Origin: Diphasiastrum complanatum
Lineage: Eukaryota > Streptophyta > Lycopodiopsida > Lycopodiales > Lycopodiaceae
Direction of reading: 5' to 3'
NCBI GenBank assembly: GCA_029204225.1
Contig: MU832072.1
Location: 24,575 to 88,574, forward strand
Length of the DNA: 64,000 nucleotides
Part shown: piece by piece, positions 45,701 through 57,013 of the stretch
How positions within the stretch are numbered: the stretch's first letter is position 1
How the letters are laid out: every line of letters begins with the position of its first letter
The notes under the pieces: generated by a model
Seen by the model: only the letters and a program-made list of their open reading frames with translations
What the model was told of the DNA's origin: nothing
Database searches by the model: none
Position numbers and translations under genes: made by a program

Positions 45701-46382
45701 CTTTGAAATGATATTGTACTCATAATTTGGTTCTCATATGTGTTACAAAACCTTTTTTATTTTATAATTTGAATTTTTCAACCTGTCAAATCTGTAATGT
45801 ATCCACAAAAACATGATGTAATACCTAAAAAATGGATATTGTTCATGACATTTATGGTTTGATACATGAATTGCCACAGAGACTACACAATTTAGTACTT
45901 GCATTATCACATAGACTATATAGTTTGTTTTACATGAGAAAGTTGAGTGGTCGTGAATGATTCAGATGATATAGTGGCTCATGCTATGGCATCCAAGTCT
46001 TTTGTGATGTTGGAAAATGAAAAGCCAATTTGAATACGTGACAAAAAAGAAAAAAAAAAAGTGGACACAATACCACGGAAGAAAGGTGTGTTAGAGATTG
46101 TCGTAACACCTATCAAGAGACATTGTGAGGATTATTAGTAGTACAAAGTGGATACAACCAAGGTCACTTCCAAAGTTGTCCCACATTGAGGTTATCACAA
46201 GCGACATGCTTATTTACATTGAAATCCATTGAAATTTTTGCATCTAGTCAATATCTTCTTGTAGTTGGAGATAGGATGCAATCAATATTACATGGCATGC
46301 CATGTGCTACATAATCAATGTCAACCACTTGCAGCAATAAGACATTCTGGTTACATCGCGGCAATTTGCGAAAAATAGTTTT
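45701..46382. other. No supported gene
   Basis: AT-rich unassigned sequence upstream of the transposase-like relic. No motif or repeat of note was seen. Confidence 0.4.
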
Positions 46383-49300
46383 TTGATAAAGACCGGCAAC
46401 AATAAGCACTTGGTTTTATGCAAGCAAACAAGGATCTACTCTTTTCCAAGTGACAATCAAAGATGCCAATGCAAGCGGAGCAATATCATCCAATATGGGT
46501 TGCAGTGGGTCCTGCAACACATTAGGGGTGGGATGATGTTGGCTGATTCTGACGAATTCCTAAGATACTCGGCCAGAGCTAACCAAGAGCACCTCTCACT
46601 TTAGACGGAGGAGGTCTCTAAGAAGATGAGAGGAACAAAGACTGAGAGTTGAGTATGAGAGCCAAGGAATACTAGTTAGTATTGTCAAGTAGAAACTGTG
46701 TAAGCCTCATGGTGAATCCCGAAAGATGGAATGACCATGTAGGAACTAGTATTTCTAGGCAAAGTAATAAATGCAAGTAGACCTCTTTTAAAGAAAGCAG
46801 AGTGAGCCACCTTTTGATGGTGACCTCTAGTGGAGAGCATAATTCCACTTGTAATTTGTGAAATGTGGAAATGCCACTAGGATGTCACCTAAGGAGCTCT
46901 CTTGTTTATTTAAGAAACTCCCTCAATATCAAAAAGACCCTTTAAGGAATGCCATGATAGAAAAATATCAAAATAAAAAAAATAATATTGTTTATTTGCT
47001 TGCCCCCACCACTCCCGAGGCCTCTCCAACTCCCAATGATCTAACCACAGTGTCTATAGTCACAGTTAAGAACTGTAAACAGTTCGCAGTATAACTTGAC
47101 TAAATTCAAAAATATTCCCTCCATTGGTTACGAAAAGGTCAATATTTTTACTGGATCTAGAATATGACTGTCATCCCCAAATTCGAATCAGGAAAAATAG
47201 CAAAATGTTTACATATGCATTCCTTCCACGAGAATGGAAATATGGGTGCCATCTCCAATTATGAACGCGATCATCACATTGGAATGCAAATATGAGTGCC
47301 AACTACCTATTGGAATGAAAAAATGAGCGGCATTTCCAAATTTGAATCAAGCATACAAGCATGGGAGATTGGATTAATCGTACAGAGATATAATCAAAGA
47401 TGAGTATTTTGTTTTGCTTCATAGAATCTGGTCATAGTACTTTGATGCAATTGATTACTCTATTGTTTTTTTTATGATGACATTGTATCATCTACATGTG
47501 GATATCCCTATTGATTTGGCACCTTTGCAGAGAAGAGGAGGCAAAGGAATTCAAATATCTGTTGAGGATCGTTCTCGTTACAGGGCAGAAGGGAAAAAAA
47601 CTTGGAATTGTGGATAGATGGAACATTATATCCACAAGATCCAAGCACTTTGACACATCTCACATTCTTCTCAATAACTCATTTAGTTACATGGATATGC
47701 AATGGGCATAGTGGATTACTAGGATATTGTGAAAGATTGCAAAACCATGGAAAACAACTTTATATGAATAAAGTTCACTTTTTAGAAGGTGAGTTAATTC
47801 AAATATCCTCTTATTGTCAGAATAGAGATTGTCATCTCCAAAAGACGTTAGAAGAAAATGAACAACTTAAAAAAAATAATGAATCATTATAGAAGATAAC
47901 AATCAATATCAAATCAGAACTAGAGCAAATGCAATCAATCCTACAATCTATTCATATTGAAAACTTGCAATTATTGAAGGATGTAGGATTGTCAAAGAAG
48001 AAGGCTGAAAGTAAGAAGCGAAAGTGACAAAGTTGCAAGGATATTCAAACGCTTTCAAAAGGAGGTTATCGAAATAGAAGGATCCGTGCATTCAAGTAAG
48101 CATATTCTGATTCTTGTAGGTTTTTCAATGACATTTGGATTTAATTTTAGCTATGGTGATATTCTGTTAACTATCTGTTTTTTTTGCAGATCTGCATTAG
48201 TAGCTCCTCGGAATATTAAAGACAATGCTTCACTAGGAATGTCATTGGGCACAATATTGACAGGCATCCACCGAGCGTATCATGATGAACAATAGGAGTT
48301 CAAATGTAAAGTGTAAAATAATAGAGTCTTGGATGGTGGACATTCAAAAAATTTTAGATAAGACTATAGTTCAGGGTGCTTGTGATTTTGCAGATATTAG
48401 TAGAGAAGCATATGCAACAATATTTAAACTAATTAGAGAAGCTTTTAAGCAAGTTCAAATTAGAAAAGTCCCAATCCCTAGAACATATCACTTGAAGAAA
48501 GAGAGAGATACATAAAACATAGGTATGCATAAGATCATTGGAACTCCATTTCATATTGAGGAGGTGTATGAAACTGATGGAAGATTGATATTCTATATTT
48601 CATCTAACTACTTATTTGTTGATCTAAATTACTTGCTAAGATACATCGTCACATTCTATGAGATAACCTATGAAAATGTGAATGGCAAAATAATCATAGT
48701 ACTTAAGTTAGATGAGTCAGAAATTGTGAAAGGGCAGAAGATGGAGAGGGTTAGTATAACTCTCATGAATGGTGCTCTATCACAAACAGAGGACCAAGAA
48801 GATTTCAGAGTCAGTGTCCAGTCAAAAAACGATATATGGTGGTTGGCAGCGTTCAGGTAACTAGCCTCATTATTTCATTACATTCATTGAATAGTATTAA
48901 TTCATTGTTAACTAAGTTTGATTAATTCTTTGGACATGTGCTGAAGGAGGATCATGATATATTATCATGGATATTCTCAAGGACATCTTATCTTAGGATC
49001 ATCAAGGACCATATGGATGGAGGACTTCTCAATGTTCCAGGAGTTGGAGACTTCAATTTGAATGGCACTTAGCAGGTGATTTGAAAACATTGAAATGTAT
49101 GTATAATGTCTCTCACGGTGCTACATTAAAACACCCAAAATGGCAAAAGATGTTATTAGGAGTACATGAATTACTAGAGAATATGCAGATCCAAACTGGA
49201 AGCCTGTACTGTCTATCCCCTTGAAAATTGTGCATGTTTGCACTCTTCATGCAGAAGTTAGATTAATAGAAAAGATCATTTATCTTCATATAGTTTTTTG

Positions 49301-50060
49301 CTTGTAAGCCAGCATCATTAGCAAAGGGAGCTATCTCTCGATTAGATGATGTTTTATCAAAAGCAAGACTTCAGAAGGGACATGTCAAAATTCAAAAAGA
49401 TGTCAGGAAAGAATGGGAACATGCCAACTAAGCCAAGCATAGGAGGAGCAAAAGCACGTCATTTCCTATCAAATCATACTGGTAAGGCTTCTAATATTCA
49501 ACACTCAATCTGGACAGATATTATTGCTGCCACTCAGGACTTCAAGAAAGACGACAAAACCATAGTACTAAAAGTTGATGTATGAAAGAAGCTTGATAGT
49601 ATGATTGCTTTTTTAAGAAAAGATAAATACTCTGATATTGATAGGAAAGCTGTCCAAAGGACTTGTGTCGATTTTGTTAATGCAGTATCAAAAGCATGGG
49701 GAGAAGATTACATCACTCATTACGTGGTTAGTATCTTCAAGATGCTTTCAATTTTCATATATATTTAGATCCCAACATAAGACTAACATTATGATTTTGA
49801 CATATGCAACACATACTAAGAGATCATAAATCATTTTTTGTAAACACATATGGAAGCATGAGTGTATGGTCATCACAAGGGATGGAGAAGTCACATTGGC
49901 AAGCACGAGTAGCATTTCATTGAAATACACAACATGGAGGAACCAATGAAAAACAAAACTACATTTGTTCAGAAGGTTGCAGATTTGATTCTAACCTAGG
50001 TAGGGCAGGCCAGAAATGAACTCACAGACAAGGTTTACAATTTGGTAGAAGGCTACAAAA
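46383..50060 (+). pseudogene. Unrecognised DDE-transposase-like gene, degraded
   Basis: Plus-strand coding pieces follow one another for 3.6 kb. They are CLFKKLPQYQKDPLRNAMIE (46886), WIDGTLYPQDPSTLTHLT (47611), a coiled coil (ENEQLKKNNESL, 47855-47890), and after an intron at 48096-48189 SALVAPRNIKDNASLGMSLG. Then come AYATIFKLIREAF, IVLKLDESEIVKGQ (48700), a likely donor at 48858, DHDILSWIFSRTSYLRIIKD and VPGVGDF (48950-49050), WHLAGDLKTLKCMYN (49070), LKIVHVCTLHAEVRLIEKI (49220), DYITHYV (49715) and WSSQGMEKSHWQARVAF then QHGG (49865). Acidic residues at 48711, 49078 and 49885 stand where a D, D, E triad would be in an RNase H-fold transposase. That is inference from layout only. Several stops (48513 TAA, 49582 TGA) and frameshifts show decay. 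No terminal inverted repeats were found. The family is unknown to me. Confidence 0.5.
47160..47350. repeat. Degenerate 55-70 bp repeat inside the relic
   Basis: Four loose copies of aaatatgagtgccatctccaaatt occur near 47162, 47227, 47286 and 47325. They lie between two coding pieces and could be intron sequence. Confidence 0.45.
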
Positions 50061-50934
50061 TACAAGGTTCATGCTACACATAAGAGTGTTTAAAATCTAA
50101 ATCCTAAACCCTAATACCATTAGAAGAGTTTGATGTAATGTTATATTCTTTGTAGATAATGTTTTTAAGGCCATGCTTGTGGTTGCTTTTTGACTAATGA
50201 TTTATAGATTTGTAAGATTGACGTCCAGACTAGCGATGGACAGATTGGATCTACTTACAAATTAGTGGTCCTATAGTACTATAAATGCACAAAAATAGAC
50301 AACTAGAAGGTGCCCAGATATGTCAATAATCAACGATTTCAGGGCTTGTAGATCTACGACTGTCAAGAGCCTAATACATGGCTTACTTTCCAGCAACCTA
50401 CAGTTAGGAAAATGCCCTACAGACAAGTGACGGATTGTTAGGAGATAGTGTTGTTAGGAAAGCATGTAAAACCAGCCGTAGGTAGGGCAACATGATTGGG
50501 TAAGTACATGTTGTAGAATAGACAAGAACTGCAACCAAAGGCTTAGAACAAATTACCTAGATTATGATTACAGATTTATCGGCTACACTGTTATTTCGCT
50601 TCCACGGGGGCCGCTACCGTACAAGTAATTGTATCGTCAAAGATCTAAATTATGGCCATGACTTTGTGGCTGCATTGAGATAGTATACAATACAAAAGAA
50701 AGAGAAAACAAAATATACAATACAAGGAAGATAATATACAAGAAAAAGTTACAAAGAAAGAAATCTTAGTTGCACATAACAAAACGAAAGAATCGTATTT
50801 GGAATGAGACAAATGAAATTGATAGAGTTGAGAAGAAGTGCCAAAAGTTGATCTCCAACAATCTCCTACAAGAATAAAAAATGAGAAAACCCTAGGAAAA
50901 ATAACGTGACTTTGAGAATTCAGTCACGAACGTT

Positions 50935-51005
50935 GGATTCTGACATCTATATTATTTGTCGGAATCCGACGTCCGCTTTATGCTTTTTTTTTTATGCACG
51001 GACAG
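50935..51005 (+). repeat. Fragment of Copia-1 3' non-coding region
   Basis: gtcggaatccgacgtccgctttatgc, interrupted here only for length, and the following poly-T and gcacggacagatgac match 17944-18000 (gtcggaatccgaca, tctgctttgtgc, then poly-T, then gcatggacaagtgac). No coding part accompanies it. Confidence 0.75.
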
Positions 51006-52258
51006 ATGACATATGTTGTTTGATCATTCATGTGCAATCACAACACCTCATAAGATCCTTGTAAGGTGTGTTGGAAAGTTCACACGTGCCAAATCTTCAC
51101 AACCTAAACCAAAACTTGTTGACGGGAGAATCTCTACCCAAATATATAGAGAGTAGAATCATGTGCATGAACTCATGCAATCTACATGCAATCCAAGGTC
51201 ACAGCTTCCATGTGATCGACATAAATACAATAGTCACAAGTACATGCACTACTCCGTATGTCTCAATGAGAGTATCTATTAAGGTCATTAGTCACAAACT
51301 GACCTTGACATGGAATTAAATCGAGGCATAACCAGTTGATGAGTATCAATTTGAAAACCAAGATCAAATTTTGTCCGAGAGTTGTAACGATCATGATAAG
51401 TGTCAAAATAAAAAGATTATTACTGAGCGGACCTCTATAGTGACAACTTACATTTGGAGTACAATCCGATTGGCAAGAATCACATCTCATTCCAATAATT
51501 AGAAGTTAGGACCATATTTTTGATAATCTAATTGGAATCACTTTTGAACATCAAGAGACTGGAGAATATCTTTGTAGAATACCACTTGGGAAGTTGCTGG
51601 TGACATAATTATTGCTGCATATTAAAGTGTATATAACAACAACATCTTCGAGGAGCAATATGTTGATAATCTTTATAATAACCGAAATAAAGATGGTTTA
51701 TTCAAATATCAACACAATAATGGCCTTTTTGAACATTATGGTGATGTAAATATCACTAGAATGGATTCAAATATGGAAGACACATTTATCTGACTTGGAG
51801 CAGCACTACTTTGGATTATCAAGAAGTGTTCCAAGCATCTTGTTTATAGAAGAAATCAATGGATTTGTGTGAATCCATCTTCATCAAGACATGGTCACTA
51901 ATCTGGTTTCTACCAATGAACCGAGAGAAAATCCAAATTCCTTCTTGTTGGATGAAATGAAGAAGACACTAGCATTAGATCAATACAACAACATGAAGCT
52001 AAAAGAATTGGATAACCTAGTATCCAATCAAGGAAGATACTGAGGAAGAAGACTATCGAATGTCTTGTTCCTTGGATCATGTCAACCCATGTAGAACTAA
52101 TGCAACTTAAGAAAATCTTGTGTTTTATCAATCTCTTCTCAGTGATCTTATAAAAATCTATGGGGGCAATTTGTAGATCAAAAGTTATTCTATAGAAGAC
52201 TTGCTACAACCTTGTTCTATAACAATAAGCTAGAAACTGAACTTGAGGAAGTGATTTT
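51006..52258. other. No supported gene
   Basis: Unassigned. A frame at 51068-51319 has no motif. From 51540 to 52140 the plus strand has a protein-like texture with many stops, but I cannot name it. Confidence 0.35.
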
Positions 52259-52894
52259 TGTGAAGGATTTCAGATCATTATGATCCAATCCACTTGAAAG
52301 ATCTTTGGTTAGAAAGAGAAATACACTACCAATCTCACCAATGTAGAAAAATCAACATCTACACACAAAATGAGATGCAAACACCGATAGAACTTGATCA
52401 AACTTGAATGAAATGATTATGTACTATTGATGTCCATACAAAACCAGCAAGCTACTGTCATTCACTTGTGTGAAATCGAAAATAGCATTTATGAATCATT
52501 CTACACATAAAATTGCATGCAATCACCAATGGATAGTAGAACCCAAGAGAACTATGTATAAGCATGAAATGAGATAGAGAAGAGAGAATATCACTCTCTC
52601 CACGAGTTACATTCATTTATAATAGGTCCAAACCCTATTTGGCCACTTGGCTTTCCCTCCAAAATGATAACCCTACTATTTTTGGGTCTAGATTCAATGT
52701 ACCCAACTATTCAAATTTGAATTTCCCAAAACTCGCCTCTAAACTTTCTCACACTTTTAAAAAGTGTTTATTTAAATGACATTTAGACTAATGAACTTTG
52801 AAAAGTCAATCTCTAAGTCTAAAACAAGCTTTGGCCTCAATATGCCAAATATGAAAATATCGACATAATGATCAAACTAGTTGAATCTTTCACA
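52259..52894 (-). mobile_element. LTR, family alpha, 636 bp (3' LTR)
   Basis: On the minus strand it starts TGTGAAAGATTC at 52894 and ends CCTTCACA at 52259. The tract gaagagggag lies immediately above. It matches the alpha LTR at 20726-21373 and belongs to the pol remnant that follows. Confidence 0.85.
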
Positions 52895-52899
52895 CTCCC

Positions 52900-54185
52900 T
52901 CTTCAACTAGTTTTAGCATAGACTTTGATAACACTCCAAATGAAGTCCTATGCTTCATGAACAAGTCCTTTCCCAATGCTTTGGTGAATTTATCAACTAC
53001 ACATTCCCTTGAAGACACATGTTGAAGCTCCACCTCCTTTGCAATAACTTGCTCCCTCACAAAATGTTGCAATATCATTTCAATGAGACACGAAGAATCA
53101 CATAGAATGTAAATGAAATGATTCCTCCATGCTATCAACTCTGAACTCTCTAGAAAAATACAGCAACCAAATAATAAATGTGAGTGATCAACTTTTGCTT
53201 GCATGTTTCTCTAGTTGAAGCCCTTTGAGATCAACCTCTTGATCATCAACTTGGCCATCAAAGTCATTGCTTTGTTTTCGAGATCCATTACTTGATTTTA
53301 CTGCAAGATAACATCCATCCACTTGAATAGCTCCATGTACACAAGAAGATCCTCCAAAAGATGTTCTACTCTTCATAAGAGCTTGATACTCAAATCCATT
53401 GCTTGGATCCACTCCTCTTCTTTCCTTGCTTGATCTACACTTGTAGGCTCATCAAAAGAGATAGTAAAGCAACATAATTTCCAAAAACTATTTGCTTACC
53501 CTTTGATCATATGTGAGCCTTGAAGGTACTTGTCTTTCCCTTGTTGTTCTCCTTGGCTTTTGACTTGATGAAGGTCCATCATCATCGCCATCCAAAGTAT
53601 GATCCTTTTCTAAGCATCAAGAATGTTAGATCCATCCACACTACCATCAATCATTCTTGAAGACACTTTTGGAATGTTTCCTCATAAAAAATGACATCTC
53701 TACCAATAATCACTTTGCTAGTAGAAGGAATGTAAACCTTGTAGGCAAAACTCACCTCACTATATCCAACAAAAATACCTCTTCTTGAAGATGGATCCTC
53801 CTTGGTCCTATCATCAAGAGTAATGTTGTCATAGCATGTGCATCCAAAAGCTCTTAGAAAGTTGACACTTGGCCTCCTCTTGAATAAGATCTCAAAAGGT
53901 GTCCTTCCATCCAAAATAGCCCTCGGCCACCTATTGCACAAGAAATTGGCACACACCAAAGCTTGATCCCAAAATGGTTTGTCAAGATTAGCACTTAGCT
54001 TTATCACTTTCACATAAAGTCCTATTCTTGCTTTCAGCCACTCCATTTTGTTGTGGGGTCCTTGATGTTGTATACTCCCTCTTGTTCCCATGCTCATCAC
54101 AAAAGGCCTTGAACTTGGTAGATATGTACTCACCACCATTGTCACTCTGGACAAGATCACACTTCAGAATTTCAATTGGCCGGTC
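52900..54185 (-). pseudogene. Copia integrase and RNase H remnant (alpha family)
   Basis: From 54185 downwards the minus strand reads SDNGGEYISTKFKAFCDEHG, TPQQNGVAES and KPFWDQALVCANFLCNR, then FGCTCYD and RDVIFYEE (53690), the C-terminal half of copia integrase. It contains a frameshift near 54010. RNase H then survives only as its tail: LQHVSSRECVVDKFTKALGK (53045). The whole reverse transcriptase, which should lie between about 53640 and 53210, is missing. The upstream border is the junction with the gag-like element, which reads on the opposite strand. Confidence 0.85.
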
Positions 54186-54623
54186 ATACAATCAGAATAT
54201 GGGTGGACTACGGATGTAGACGCCAGAAGGGCTCTCACCGCATTCGCCAACCAGTACATCAATTGCCCTGATCTCACAGTCCACGCGATAGCCACTTACG
54301 TCCGGGACTTAGAACATCTGATGGGGATCAAAACTAAATGGGACAATTTTCTCCCATCCATATTCTTTGAAGTTAATAAGGTGCTACCTTCAAACAAAAT
54401 CAAAGATCAACTGCCAATAGCTCGTGTCTATTATCGAGCTGCGCTTCAAGGTGATCCATGGACACGCCGATTCCAAACATGGGTCGACCAAGATTGGCTG
54501 CAGGGGGCCCACAAGTCTCTTCACACGCCAAAAGTCTTGAAGAAATTGGGCTGCCTCAACTTTATGGAGGAGGTCACCACCTACCTCATCCAGCAAAGGC
54601 GGGCGAAGAAAACGCTCTACTAA
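54153..54623 (+). CDS. Unrecognised gag-like protein, second copy (open, 5'-truncated)
   Basis: About 155 codons are open up to TAA at 54623 and align with the broken copy at 13458-13900: LQNFNWPVIQSEYGW, DARRALTAFANQYINCPDLT, YVRDLEHLMGIKTKWDNF, IARVYYRAALQGDPWTRRFQ, TWVDQDWLQGAHKSLHTPK and TTYLIQQRRAKKTLY. The N-terminal half, present in the first copy, is absent because the element is joined to copia integrase at about 54150-54185. The upstream ATG at 54090 lies in the copia part. The conservation of one frame in two diverged copies shows this was a protein. Function is unknown; the setting suggests a retrotransposon Gag. Confidence 0.55.
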   Translation, partial: KITLQNFNWPVIQSEYGWTTDVDARRALTAFANQYINCPDLTVHAIATYVRDLEHLMGIKTKWDNFLPSIFFEVNKVLPSNKIKDQLPIARVYYRAALQGDPWTRRFQTWVDQDWLQGAHKSLHTPKVLKKLGCLNFMEEVTTYLIQQRRAKKTLY

Positions 54624-54668
54624 ACCGGCAGAGTGCCGAGGGACCGGCACTACTTCAGGCCTGGGTCA

Positions 54669-55480
54669 TGTTGGGGGTATTCCTAACAAAGTATAAATAA
54701 ATAAAATCATTCAATGTTGCGAGGGCATGGCATCCTGTGCATGTAAGCCCATGGCCCAATGAGCACGCAAGTAAAGTTGTAAATAAAATAAACTTGACTT
54801 GGGCCTTGGAATTAAAATAAAACTAGAGGCCCAAAGTCATTTTTAAACTTAGAGATTATTTTTTAGAGTTGGATTCAAATTGGGACTCACATGAATCTTG
54901 TGATTACCAATGTACTTTTTGTGGACCCTTGGATCAAGTTGGGCCCAAGATGAATGGATAAGATCATTGTGAATATTAGCCAATAGGATTGAGGGGCAAG
55001 GGCCTTCCCTGTTTTACTAAAAGGCACCATTTGTACACTATTTTTATGCTTAATAAGAAGGAAGAAACTCTACCAATTTTCGAGGAGAAGCATCCTCATT
55101 TGCAATTCAATGCTTGCTATTGCTCTTGTTGTTTTCTATTGCTTTCAAGTTCATGCTTTTTGGTTTCAATAGTTTATGTTTCTCCTTTAGCAAGTACAAT
55201 GTGCATTTGAGCTAACCTCCACCGTCCCTCTATCTCTCTCTTCTATCTTCTTTTTCCTCCATCTTATCTAATCATCCCCTTCCTTTCACCTACAATCATG
55301 ATGAATGTTAGTGAAGATGAGTAGAGTTAAGGGAGAGTAGTTTTAGTGGTGAGTAGAGTTAAGGGAAAAAGTAGGAAACTAACTAAAAATAGCATCTATG
55401 CATAGTTAGGTACCTATCCAGTGATCTAACCCTTGTTGATAGGCGGGAGGGCTATACTACGCAAGATCTTCGACCCTACA
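54669..55480 (+). mobile_element. Putative LTR of the gag-like element, second copy
   Basis: It starts TGTTGGGGGTATTCC 46 bases after the stop and ends CGACCCTACA, so the ends form an imperfect TGTTGGG/CCCTACA inverted repeat. It matches 12630-13412 in order on the opposite strand. A transcription start cannot be placed. Confidence 0.55.
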
Positions 55481-55569
55481 ATAATTCATAGTTCAATCTT
55501 CTCATTCACTTGGAGAAATTAGTGATAGACAATCTTTTTACTGAATCAGGACGAAAGCCATACTGATAA

Positions 55570-55573
<4 letters not shown>

Positions 55574-55623
<50 letters not shown>
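55574..55623. repeat. (TA)n microsatellite
   Basis: About 25 TA units, a self-complementary tract that could form a cruciform. It lies between the end of the gag-like element and the LTR of copy B. Confidence 0.95.
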
Positions 55624-55626
<3 letters not shown>

Positions 55627-55879
55627 CAACAAGAGGACGCTTGCTAAACAAGTATAGATCGTATTCATGAATTTTTTTAGGGAGAGCAAGGACATGCATA
55701 CAACGATGTTAGGGCAAATCCATGCCATACTAACCCATGGACCCGAATAACAGGCCGTGTAATGGTGTCAAGACCCTTGAGCATATCCATGCTTTCCAAG
55801 GGTGCTCAAGCTCAATTCCTAGTTTCATTCCTAGTGTAAACTTGAAAGGGCAAGTGTGAAATTTGCGTAGTTATTTATT
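55624..55879. other. Unassigned spacer
   Basis: Nothing recognisable lies between the TA tract and the LTR of copy B. Confidence 0.4.
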
Positions 55880-56528
55880 TAAAAGTACTGTACTTTAGGA
55901 CCATAAATGGATCTACAAAACATCCATAAGAGTGGATGCTTGCTTAACAATCTATCAAAACACTAGACACAAAAAAGTTGATCTAGATTGGCAATTTGAC
56001 AAAGAACACACGTGCGTACTACAGGCTGTAGTACAGCCTTCAACCTGAGAAACAAGTAGAAATTGATTTGGTTTCATTTGGATCACAAAAAATCAGTGTA
56101 CATAGTGAACTAGCTTGAGATTGCCAATAAGCTCCAAAAATATTCTGTCTTCTCACTATGGGAGCTTCGAATACATAGCCAATTCGACTTCCTTCTTGAA
56201 GTTAGGTGGATTTCCAGCATGTAATAAGGAAGTTAACTCACCCTTCTTGCCCTAAAATGAAACCCTAGCCTAGATCCTAGAGTTTTGCTTGGTAGGTAGC
56301 TAGTTGGTCAAATTTTCAGCTTAAACTTAGGTGTAGGTCCTATAAAGTAGAGATGACCACCAAATAGACATGACCAACTCTCTTGACTTGAACTAACCTA
56401 CATTAGGAGTGAGTTTCCACATGGCATCTTGGCCTCACATGTGTGGAATCCACTTTTGTACAAAATTTACACTATTCTTCATGGTTTTTGATCAAGCTAG
56501 ATTTGCCAATTTTTGGCAATTCTTCACA
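55880..56528 (-). mobile_element. 3' LTR of gag-protease element, copy B
   Basis: On the minus strand it starts TGTGAAGAATTGCC at 56528 and is closely similar to 6506-7207. The lower end has lost its terminal TGTG (it reads aaaagtactgtacttt). About 50 bp present in copy A are missing. The purine tract above it has changed from gaggaggag to gagaaggag. Confidence 0.8.
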
Positions 56529-57013
56529 CTCCTTCTCAAATTTAGCTTGGTCTATCTACAACCCTCTCGCTAGATGAATGAATGCTTTTAGAAGTGTCTA
56601 AAAAATCCAACTACAAACAAGGAACTTTTGAGACTCCAATAGAGAATGATGTCCATGAAGGATCTTTCACCACCTCTTAAAGGATCCCTTACAAGATGTT
56701 CCACAAATGTGTCTATATACATGTAGCACACATCAAAAACTATACATCATGCCAAGCCATGGATTTCAAGGCAATTTTTGCACTTGAAGATACATCAATT
56801 AGAATATTAAGTGCATAAATAATGTTGCCAAAGACAACTTGCCTTGCTTGATCCATATGATTGAGCCTTGATGGCTCCATCTTGATACTCAAGGTTCAGG
56901 CTTGGAGTCCTTGGGTCTTGAGCTTGCTCCTCCACTTGACTTGACTCCAAACCATCAATGAATTGAATAAGGTGTTGATACAAAGGTGCTTCTTCAAGTT
57001 TACAAATCTTCCA

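Noticed and set aside
49060-49930. Naming the transposase-like relic a RAG1/Transib relative
   Set aside because: The order D, D, Cys/His element, then a Gly-x-Glu-rich end is reminiscent, but I cannot align enough residues by eye to claim that family.
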